A stretch of 64,000 nt of DNA, taken from positions 9,739,001 to 9,803,000 of the forward strand of contig JANTQA010000070.1 of assembly GCA_027625915.1 (NCBI GenBank), written 5' to 3'. Positions within the stretch are counted from its first letter, which is position 1; each line of letters begins with the position of its first letter. Positions 26,401-35,500 of the stretch are shown piece by piece. Source of the DNA: Anaeramoeba flamelloides (Eukaryota > Metamonada > Anaeramoebidae). Both the position numbers and the translations under genes were made by a program. The notes under the pieces were generated by a model, which did not search any database, was not told the DNA's origin, and saw nothing but the letters and a program-made list of their open reading frames with translations.

Positions 26401-29400
26401 ATAGTCACTTGGTAAAAATGTGTTATTCTAAGGTTATTGAAACCATGAAAATGATTGTTGAGAAATCATATTGATTTCTATTGGAATTCTATTCGATCTT
26501 TGATCTTGATATTTGTTTAATAAATGTGAAAAATTTTCACTTCATTTTCATTTTCCTTTTTCAAATAGAGACCACAAATACCAACACACTTCGTTTGGGG
26601 ACTTGACTTGTAAAAGAAAAGTATGGAAAATGAAGTGAAAATTATTTCCTATTTATTATTCAAATGCCAGTAGAAGTTCAAAACGAACATTGTTGTTTTT
26701 CTCAATAGGGACCTAAGAATTTGAGTTTTTCAATTTTTAAGAAAATCTATTGATTAATTAGTGTTATTTCAGACATATATCAACAATTCTTTAATATGTA
26801 TTATTCTGTTTATTTCTTATTTCATCTTCAAAGGTTAATTGTATAAAATAATTGATATTTGAAAAAAATGTTGGGCAACTTTGACTGAAACAGAGTTTAT
26901 ATTTATTTTGCTATTTGTCTTTAATCCAGATTTGAATTATAATAAAAAGTTAAAGTAAACTTCATTTCACGAAAAGTGGCCGAGCCAAAAATGAAAAATT
27001 CACTTTTTTACAAGAATCATACAACATATGATTATTTAGAAATAATAGAAATAATAAACTTCTGTGTAGAGTTGGTATTGATAAAAGAAATACCTGAACA
27101 GGGCATAAATTTTCGAAAAAAATAAAATATTTTGGCCTCCTTTCATTTAAATTTAAAAAAAGATTATGTGTTAAAAAAACTTCCCAATTTTGCAATGAAA
27201 AAAAATATTATTTTTTTTTTAAATTTAAATTTAAATTATTTTTTATATAACATCAGTTTTTAATCACACACCTACATTGCTCATTAATAATAATCAATAG
27301 ATAAAACAAAATTTCTATATGATAGTTAAATATCTTAGGTAATAAATAAAGTATTTAATAAAGTATACAAGTCAATGTTAGGGTGTAAAGGTCCCAAAAA
27401 AATTTTCCAGTAAAGAACGATATATTTTAATCATTAAAACTAAGAAGTTTTTGATGTTTAGACAAACTTTTCAAAGAAAAAAATTATTAAAAAAATTTAT
27501 TTTGATAAAATTTGGAAAAATAATAAAATCACAATAACCAAGAAAAAAATTCCCAAATCTTGAAAAATTTTTTTTCAAATTATTTTTTTATTGTAAGTAA
27601 CTATACAATTTTTAATTATAAAATTTTCTTTCAAAGATAATTATTTATAGATTCTATATCTTAGATTTTTATTTCAAAGACTATTCAGAATTAAAAAATT
27701 TATTGGAAAGGTAATTAGTATATTTGGGGTTCTAAGGTGTATATTTTTTTCAAAAAAATCATCACCTAAATGAAATCAAAGATTAGAAATAACCAAAAAA
27801 ATTTTTTTTTTTTTTTCAATATTATCAGACTTAATTAAAACTCAAAAAGATTTTAGTGATTTTTTTTTTTTTTTTGAAATTGTAAAAATAACACTCCTTT
27901 CTGTTATTTTAAATTTTACAATATTTTTTAATTTTTTTCTTGATTTTATCCAAAAAAAGAATAATTTATTTTTATTCTCGCTCACTGGTTAGTGTTTTAT
28001 GAATTTAGAAATCAATTAAACACTAAAATAAAAATTAAAATTTAAAATATTTATACATATAAATTTAACACCCACACACACACACATATATATATATAGG
28101 GCAACTAAAAACAAAAAGTCGTAAATCTTTTCTACAACCAACTGAATTAATTTTATCCCAAATTCCAACACATAATGGGCTTATTATAGAATGCGGATGT
28201 TTTAATACGTTTATTTATTCACCATTAGATAAAGATGAATATAACAAAACTGTAGAAAACAAGTCAATTCAAGAGGATCATGAAAATAATTCTTCAGTCG
28301 AATTTTTTATTTATTCCTGTGGACAAAATAATAAATCAGAACTTGGATTGAAAGAAAAAAAAGAAATACATAATTTAACTCAATTACCAGATTTTGAGAA
28401 TCAAAACATCCAATCAATTGCATCTGGATATGAAAGAACATTAATTGTTGATACTAAGGGCAAAGTCACTGGTTATGGTGATTTTTCCGAATTAAAATTG
28501 AATAAGAAAGTAAAAAAAGTTGTTTCTGGCTTTTATCCATGTGCTCTTCTTACTTATGACAATGAAATTTATATTTCTGAAAAGGGAGAAAATCCAATTC
28601 TTCTATCAAAGCCTAGTGGCACTTCTGTGATTTCAATGGTTCCTGGAATCTTTTCTATTTATATTCTATATTCAAACGGTGATCTTTATGAAAATAGTAG
28701 TAAAATACATTCAAATGTTACAAAAGTATTTAGTGGGAATTATGCTTCACATTATTTTTTTATCAATAATGAAGGCAACTTGTATGCCTGTGGAAAAAAT
28801 GCAAATGGACAATTAGGAATTGGAAAAATTTCACAAAATTCAAATACAATTGAATTAAAACAATTTAAAAATCAACAAATAATCCATATCGCATGTGGAT
28901 ATGAACACAGTTGTATGATTTTACAAGAAAATGGAATTGGACAAGTATATGGTGTTGGTAAAAACGAATACAATGGAATTGGAGGAAACGGAAATTCAAC
29001 AAAATTCCAAAAAATAGTTGCATTAAAAGATTATGATGCAATTTTTGTTGGCATTGGTTGCTTTCATACAATTGTCCAAATGAAAGACAATTCAGTTTGG
29101 GGATGGGGAAATAATTCATTTGGTAATATTTTTTCTTTTTTTTTTCTTATACCATTTCTTAAAATCATTTTTAATAATTAAATTGTTAATTAATTAATTT
29201 TACATCCCATACATATTTTAATAATTTAATTAAATTATTTATTATTATTCATGCTGTAATTGTTGTTGTTGTTATTGCTGTTGTTATTGTTGTTGTTGTT
29301 ATTGCTTCTGTTGTTATTATTATTGCTATCGTTATTAAAGGGCAACTTGGTGTTGGCTCAACAAATAGTTATGTACAACCAATACAATTATTTCAAACAC

Positions 29401-30176
29401 CACTTGAACCCAATCAACCAAGAAAAATCCATTGTGGATGTTTTAATACCTTTGTTTATTCTTCAATTGATCAAATTATTCAAATCTCACCACTGCAAGA
29501 AGATTTACTTTCCTTATTTGAAAGACAAGAAAATTGTGATCATAACGTAACTTTAATTGATTCAAAAACAATACAATTCCATTCAATCTTAACTGAAATT
29601 AGGACTGGGAAAGATAGCGAGACCCTAACAAAAATCTTATCAAAATATAACATAATCCAGGCACAAATTATTTTAAAATGGATTTACACAGGATTTTCTC
29701 AAGAAAAAGATCAAAAGCAAATCCGTTTAATGAAACAATTCTGTAAAAAATTGAAATTAAATTTTCTACTAAAAACTGGTTTAAATGGCTTATTATCTGA
29801 TCTTAAAAGATTGTATGACAATGAATTATCTAAAGATTTTATTTTATGCGTCGATCAGAAAGAAATTGTAGTTCATAAAATAATTTTACAAGCAAGATCC
29901 CAATTTTTTAGAGGAATGTTCCTAAAAAACCCAAAGGAAAGTTATGTAACAGACTACTCCAAAAAATCTTATAAAGCCCTAGAAACCTTGATTAAATATT
30001 TTTATTCTGATATTGTTGACAATTCAGCACCACAAAATGTTCTATCGGAACTTAAACAAGTTAATTATTTTTTATTAAATCCTAGAAATACCCTAAAAAA
30101 ACAAGTTTCTGTATTAATTAACAATTTTAATAAAAAATTTCAACAAAAGAAAAAAGAGGATTGTTTGTTAATGTAA
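18451..30176 (+). CDS. Four tandem RCC1 propellers with C-terminal BTB domains
   Basis: Five exons (18451-19276, 21050-22093, 23476-24585, 28100-29122, 29341-30176) join in frame, every intron phase 1, to give 1612 residues. Each RCC1 unit runs from CGQN.. through about seven blade repeats (SGNYASNYFFINN, CGKNANGQLGIG, GIGCFHT.VQMKD) to WGWGNN.YG. The intron cuts there, and the next exon resumes with QLG and closes the propeller with IHCGCFNTFVYS. Linkers between units are short and Lys-rich in the second and third. The last exon holds a decayed BTB-like stretch (DHNVTLIDSKTIQFHS) and a clearer one (KDFILCVDQKEIVVHK, ARSQFFRGMF). RCC1-BTB proteins often act as cullin-3 substrate adaptors or GTPase-linked scaffolds; function here is inferred only. 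The first ATG sits exactly where the first blade begins, so I accept it as the start. Confidence 0.9.
19277..21049 (+). other. RCC1-BTB intron 1
   Basis: Donor GTAATA followed at once by a T-rich tract, acceptor AATAG. Its first 150 bases match the start of intron 2 (22094-22270), showing that the duplication that made the second unit included intron sequence. The middle is occupied by a repeat with hairpin modules (19640-20290). Confidence 0.85.
19640..20290 (+). repeat. Dispersed repeat R4 ending in a hairpin array, copy 1
   Basis: About 190 bases (19640-19830) match 49755-49940 closely, for example 'aataactaatagttttgaaaacactct'-type sequence followed by 'taactgatgataaatattc'. Then come hairpins at 19839-19918, 19938-20016 and 20060-20138, each opening with a TAGGTTTT- or TAGCTTTT-like end and closing with AAAACCTA-like sequence. 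A stretch of 'cctaacaaaaatcaataga' modules and a C8 run follow. Confidence 0.85.
22621..23310 (+). mobile_element. Non-autonomous TIR element TIR-1, copy 1 (RCC1 intron 2)
   Basis: Begins TAAGGGTCGAGTCATT. The whole block, about 690 bases, reappears inverted at 53035-54254 in the SNARE gene intron, including 'aactaacatagttgttttcaaaatta'-type sequence and 'ggtatttttag'-type sequence. The right terminus here is more diverged than in the other copy. No coding capacity, so it would depend on a transposase elsewhere; superfamily unknown. Confidence 0.75.
23418..23449. repeat. (CT)n(TA)n microsatellite near an acceptor
   Basis: A run of TC followed by TA dinucleotides 26 bases upstream of the acceptor of RCC1-BTB exon 3. 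It forms part of the pyrimidine-rich intron end. Confidence 0.9.
24784..26246 (-). mobile_element. Tc1/mariner transposon inside RCC1 intron 3
   Basis: About 1463 bases with inverted ends: left TAAACTATCATTCAAAAT..TTGGCCCA, right TGGGCCATTTATTTTGAA..GTTTA. It sits in the 3.5-kb intron 24586-28099, antisense to the host gene. An additional internal direct copy of the right-end motif (gggacatttattttgaa) lies at 24971. A TA target duplication is not evident at the ends I chose, so the exact limits are uncertain by a few bases. It is the full-length relative of the deleted element at 5879-6395. Confidence 0.85.
25021..26102 (-). pseudogene. Tc1 transposase, DD34E type, one in-frame stop
   Basis: Exon 1 25577-26102 and exon 2 25021-25520 join phase 1 across a 56-base intron (donor GTAATT then poly-T, acceptor AAG), giving a 341-codon frame. 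The helix-turn-helix (GYSQRNIAMRLNISRRKV) is followed by catalytic Asp in FSDESWF, Asp in QDGARPHTS and Glu in SPDLNPIENLWG. The last two are 34 residues apart, the Tc1 spacing. A TAA at 25324-25326, just before QDGARPHTS, interrupts the frame, so this copy is probably inactive unless the stop is read through or is a sequence error. Otherwise it looks young and complete. Confidence 0.85.
26255..26515 (-). repeat. Dispersed repeat R3, copy 2 (inverted)
   Basis: Directly follows the Tc1 right end and matches 10450-10760 and 41560-41900 in the opposite orientation ('aaatcattttttcacat', 'atttctattggaattc'). The Tc1 element therefore landed at or very near the edge of an R3 copy. Confidence 0.6.
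26508..26672. mobile_element. Short palindromic MITE-2, copy 1
   Basis: Inverted ends AATAAATGTGAAAAATTTTC and its near-complement, followed inward by 'acttcatttt', enclose a GC-richer core ('cttcgtttggggacttg'). The same layout occurs at 39136-39309. Single right-hand halves occur at about 40446-40505 and 46955-47010. Confidence 0.8.
28071..28099. repeat. (CA)n(TA)n microsatellite forming an intron end
   Basis: CA then TA dinucleotides run directly into the acceptor TATAG of RCC1-BTB exon 4, so the splice site itself is the last unit of the repeat. Confidence 0.9.
29255..29338. repeat. (GTT/ATT)n microsatellite at the end of RCC1-BTB intron 4
   Basis: Imperfect trinucleotide repeats of GTT with ATT and GCT variants end two bases before the acceptor. 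This produces a spurious poly-Leu open frame that is out of frame with exon 5. Confidence 0.9.
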
Positions 30177-32567
30177 ATTTTATTTTGTTTTTTATCCAAA
30201 AATAAATTACGTCCTTCTATTTTTTCTTTTTTAAATTATTTTATTGGATTTGTTTGTTTGGCTTATAATACATTACTTTAGGTTTTATGGTTGTGTTGAA
30301 TATTTTTAAATCAAAAGTCTCTGTGTTTTATATCTTAAAATTTTATCATTGGTAATATTACTTTGAAAAAAATTTTAAGTTCTGACTTCAAACATAGACA
30401 ATTTTTATATAACTCCATTAAAAATGATAATAATGTCAATTTTATGAACATGGTGTTATTGTAAACAAATCATTTCAAAATATGATTAATAATTAAAGAT
30501 TATCTAATTTTACTTAGGATTTATAAAAAAACTATAACGCAATGCAAAAAAAGGGGTTCCTTTATAATTATTAGAGAAGTGAGATGGTTAAAGTAAATTA
30601 CTTCATGTTTGCCTTTATGTTTTTTTTTTAATTTACGAAATTAACTGAAAATTAAATAAATTTTCGGTTTATTTCTAAAATTACAAAAAAAACACCATTA
30701 GTTTTTCCGGGAAACAAAAGAATTGTGTAAAATCAAATATTTTACTCTATTCTTTTGAATTATGGAAAAGCTCTACACTCAAAGGAACTCCCTGAAAATT
30801 TAAAATCGTTTTTATAGTTTTTTTCTCAATAGCTAAATGTAGGTAAGATTATAAGTATATAGAATAGCTTTTCTTTAAAAAATGAACAGAAAAACAATAA
30901 TTTTTTAACCAACAAAAGAAAAAGAAAAAGAAATTCGAAAAATAAAAGAGTAACAAAAATAATCAAAAAAAAAAGTGGAAATTTCAAATTAAACTATTTT
31001 TTTGAGTGTGAAGTGTTGAAAGGTTTTGCGGATGTTCCTTTCATGCAGAAAATTTTTGGATCTTCATCATAAATTGTTTTAATAAAGAGTCCTAAATATC
31101 AGGTCAACAATAGATCAAAAAAAAAAGGCTATTATTTTAACATTCAACTTGGAACTATTAAGATAGAGAAATCGATAAATTTCTGAGTTTTTATTTGTAA
31201 GAATACTTTTTTTAGTCATTTTTCTTTTGAGTTGTTTTTTTAATTTATATTTTTATAAGTTTCCCAAATCTTGTTTTCACAAAATTCCAGTAGAATGTTT
31301 AAGGACTCAACTGATTAAACAGAAAATCCTATTTAGTTCACTTTACTTTCCTATCGCATTTTTTAGATTTAATTCTCTACATCAAAATCAAGATCAGTGA
31401 AAGATATAATCATGTTCAAGTTTATCTTTTCAAGTTGAATTTTTTATTTATTAACCCCCCCCCAAAAAAAAAAAAAAAAAACACTTTAAACATTAAAAAG
31501 ATGAAGGCAAACAACTTTCAAGAGGGGATTTAAAAAAAATAAAAAGTCTATAAAGAAAAAAATAGGAATTTTTTGAAAACCAAAACTTTTTGAAATATTA
31601 AAGTTGAAAAAAGTTGATAAGAATAGATTTTAGATAAATGATTATTTATTGTTTCCAAATTTTGATGATATACAAAATGTTTTCATCTAAATGAATGGTT
31701 TTTTCAAAGCTTTATTCTGAAATTATTTAAACCCTTAACAAAAAGAAATTCTTGAAAATACTCGACTATATTTTTTTTCTTTAAATTTATCCAATAGTTT
31801 TTTTTTATTTAATTTTCATCAAAAAAAATCATAAACAAGATCTTGAAATTTCTCAAAATTGTTATCCTAAAAGTAAAACCCAAAATGTTAAAGATAAAAT
31901 ACAATTTCAAAAATAAAGTTCTCAAAGTGAGTTTTGGCAAAAATATTTTACAAAACACCAAAATCCAAAAAAAAAAAAATGGTATTTCCATTTTTTTGAC
32001 TGTAATAATACTTTTAATAAATTTTATTTTTCAAAATGAAATAATTTTTTTAATAATAAAATAATGCCCGATCAACTAAATTAAACAAGGAAATAATAAA
32101 TTGATAATAAAAAAAATCATTTGTTATTTTGAAAGATTTGTTTGACCTTTTCATAAAATTAATTAATTACATTAAAAAAAAATATTAAAGGAAAATTTCT
32201 TATTATTTAGTTTTTATTTTTAATGATCATATTTTTTATTGACGAAAAGTCAGATTTACTTTTGGTTCTTAAAATTTTTTAAAAAAATGAGAAAAAAGAA
32301 AATAAAGAATGTTCCAAAAAATAAATAATTAATTGATTTGTATTGTTGTAAAAATTTAAATATTTTTTTTCTTAAATTCTTTTTTTTTAATAAAATTAAA
32401 AAGAAAAAAATCAAAACCGTAAATAGTAAATCGAAAATAAAAAAAAGAAAAAAGTAAAAAATAAATAATTGAAAAAAATAATGGTGAAAACAAAAAAAAA
32501 AAAAATATTTTTAATTTTTAAAAATAATCATTAAAAAAAATACTTGGTAAATAAAAGTTTAATTTAA
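30177..32567. other. Convergent spacer between RCC1-BTB and dynein genes
   Basis: Both neighbours end here. Contains a pair of hairpin modules (about 30622-30775) and a C9 run at 31455-31463 followed by 18 A. Otherwise AT-rich with no coding signal. Confidence 0.6.
30622..30775. repeat. Two hairpin modules
   Basis: The first foldback (about 30622-30695) is of the 'aaattaactgaaaatt / aattttcggtttattt' type. The second (about 30700-30772) has arms ccattagtttttcc..aaaagaat and attcttttgaattatggaaaagct. Both match modules in the arrays at 9019 and 19839. Confidence 0.75.
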
Positions 32568-35500
32568 TTATTTTTTTTTTAGGGGCTTTCTTGAATATGG
32601 TGAATCTTTTTTTTCCAAAAATTGAGTGAAAAAATTATGAATATCATTATCAGTTTTTAATTTGGCTCCCTTTTTACGTTTCTTTGATAGTGATGATTTA
32701 GGGATCCTTTTAGAAAGAGGATTGCTTTTCTCTTTTTTTGGTGTTAATTGGGAATTTTTATTTTTTTGGGATATTTTTCGTACACTTTTTCTATTTCTTG
32801 GTGATAGATATTCTTTATTTGGCTGAGAAGGTAGTAAATTTTGTTCTTTTCTGAAATTAGGTCCTATTTGAATTATTAGGGACAATAAGAGAATAACCAA
32901 AAAGAAAAAGAAATAAAGAAAAGAATATGAATAAGTACAAAAAAGATTAAAAGAAGAATAAGAATAAAAAGAATTAAAATGTAAATTTTCAAAGGTTTTT
33001 TTTTTTTTTTTTTTTTTTAGTTTTTTCGAGAATAATACATAAAGGATAAACTAATGAAAAAAAAAAAAAAACATTAAAATATATAAAATGATCAGTTTAC
33101 CTAATTCTTTTACTTTTGGTGAAGAATATTGATGAGTTTTCTTTAAAATATCGTCCAGCCTTCTTAAAAATTTAGGATTTTCTTCAGTTTTTACTCTTTG
33201 ATCTTTAATTGAAGATGTTTTTTCAACTTTTGGTGGTTGTACAACTTCTTTATATGGCTGATCTTCTTTATAGTCTATATTTTTATATAAAGCATTGATT
33301 TTTTGATCTGATTCAGATCCAATTGGATAGAATAATTGATCTTTATTTACAGTTATAGCCATTTGGTTAAAAGGGAAAGTATAATTCAAATGGAAAATAT
33401 ATTCTCGTAAAAGATCAATGTTTGTATCTAATTTGACAGAAGTATAAATAAAAGCGGCTCCATCTATAAAAAAAAATAATAATTGTTATTAGAGTTGAAA
33501 TATATGTATAGATACAAACACACAAGCACCCAAAAATTAAAGTACGCAGGGGTATGAATTGTATTTCATTTATTCAATAATGGAAAAAAGTTAGAAAAAG
33601 AAATATTAGAAAAATTTAAAACAAAAATGAAATTTAAATATCGATTAAAAGAGGTAATTTTTTACATTGTAAACAAAGTCTGCGAATTTTTCCCTGAATA
33701 TATTCCATTTGATCAACATCAATTGAATGCTTTTTTTGTGTATCAATCATTTCATCAGTTTTTGTATATGCAACAACAATAGGTATTCCAAAGTTTTTAA
33801 TCAAGGAATCTTTTGGCATATCATCCATTGATAATTTTTGTAATTCCTTCTTGCTATACCTCGATGACTTTCTTACTGTATTCATTTTTTGTAATTTGGG
33901 CTGTTCATTTTCGCTTATTTCAGCTTCAAGCTTTTGATAATTAAGCACACGCTGCATTTGTTTTCTTTTGATAAAATTGAGTTTTTGTTGATCTATTTTG
34001 GATGTATGATCTGAAGTTAATGTTTCTTCAATTACATTTAACCATTTTTTTAAACTCGAATACATTTTCCACGGTGTGGTTGTGTCGAGACAAATTACAA
34101 CCGAAAGATGATCAAGAGTATCTTCGCTGATTGCAAATTCTAATAAATCTTTATGATTTTTTGAATCATTAATTTGCCAGACATCAATTCTTGAAATAAT
34201 GTCTATTATTTTGTTTTAATATGAATGTTTGTATTGGTTTATTTTAGTTGGTTTTGGTTTATTTTTTGTTCATTTTAGTTGATTTTTGTTGATTTAGTTT
34301 TGAGAGAAATATGTTTGAAATAAATATAAGATAAAATATAAAGAATTTAGAATTAAATAATTTTCAAAATTAAATTTGATGTGTAATAAGAATTTATTTT
34401 TAAATAAACCACATCACACACCCCATACTAATAATAAAATAAATAAAAAATTTCTTTTTTAAGAAACACAAAAAGCATTTTACTTAATAATTAATAATAA
34501 TAATAATTGGAAATATATTCAAAATAAAATTGCTATGTATTTTTTTTTAAACTCAAACATTTTCTTTGGAAAAATTTAACTATATAATTCCTCATAACTA
34601 CTGATAAGAAAGAGATTAGAACTCTCAAAAGTTTAGGGTAGTATTGTAGACACTGTGGAAAGATTTTGGGAAATCCTTTAGTAATTAGGCAAAGTTTGGA
34701 AATTTTCTGATCTTCTAATTTTGAATTCTATTTGGGTAAAATAGGAAGCATTTTACTCATAAGTTCTGCTTTAAAAATGTTATTTAAAGTTATTTTCGAC
34801 GTGTTTGAAAAAAAAATTTTGCCAATTTTTAATCTCATAAATATATAAGGTTTGGCGCGCTCAAGGATTTACGACATTGGAAAATTAATTTGGTTCAAGT
34901 CACTCAATTATTTGATCAATAGACGACAAAGAAAACAGTCCATCAACTTTCTTGTAAAGGTTGGAAATTGAATGAATTCCCTTTCTTTGTTTAAAAACAA
35001 TAGCTAAAATCAAACAACGTTTTTCGTTTTTCTTCCAAAGAAATCAATCTCATTTTTAAAAAATAAAAAACGTTTGATCTCTTTTTTTCTTGAAGAAAAA
35101 AGAAGAAAAGAGGCCATTTATAAGAGGTTTTCAAAGTGAGAAAAAAACATTTACAAATTTTTGAAATTAGAAAAAACAAAAAACATTTTTTTTTTTACTA
35201 TGTTAAGTCAAGAAATTTTGGAGAGGAATGCTGAAAATTAGTCACTGTTAAGAACACACAATATACGCAGGTTTTATGTTTGATCGGCTTCGGATGTTTA
35301 TTAACAAGCGTAAAATACAAGTGTAAATAGAGACTCATTGAAAAGTTGGAGCGATCTAGTTTGTCTCTGTAGGATTTTAAACCAAGTTATATCTTTAATG
35401 GATGAAAATGTAACCTTAAACTTCAGTGTTTACAATGACTCCATTGGAAGAAAAAGATCCTTTGAAAAACAAGTTCTTTAAAGTACCATTAAAAAATAAC

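Noticed and set aside
29260-29550. Poly-Leu open frame
   Set aside because: Made by a GTT microsatellite and out of frame with the BTB exon, which has a clear acceptor at 29340.
18451-30176. Four separate tandem RCC1 genes
   Set aside because: No stop codon separates the units once introns are removed, phases match at every junction, and only the last unit has a BTB end and stop.
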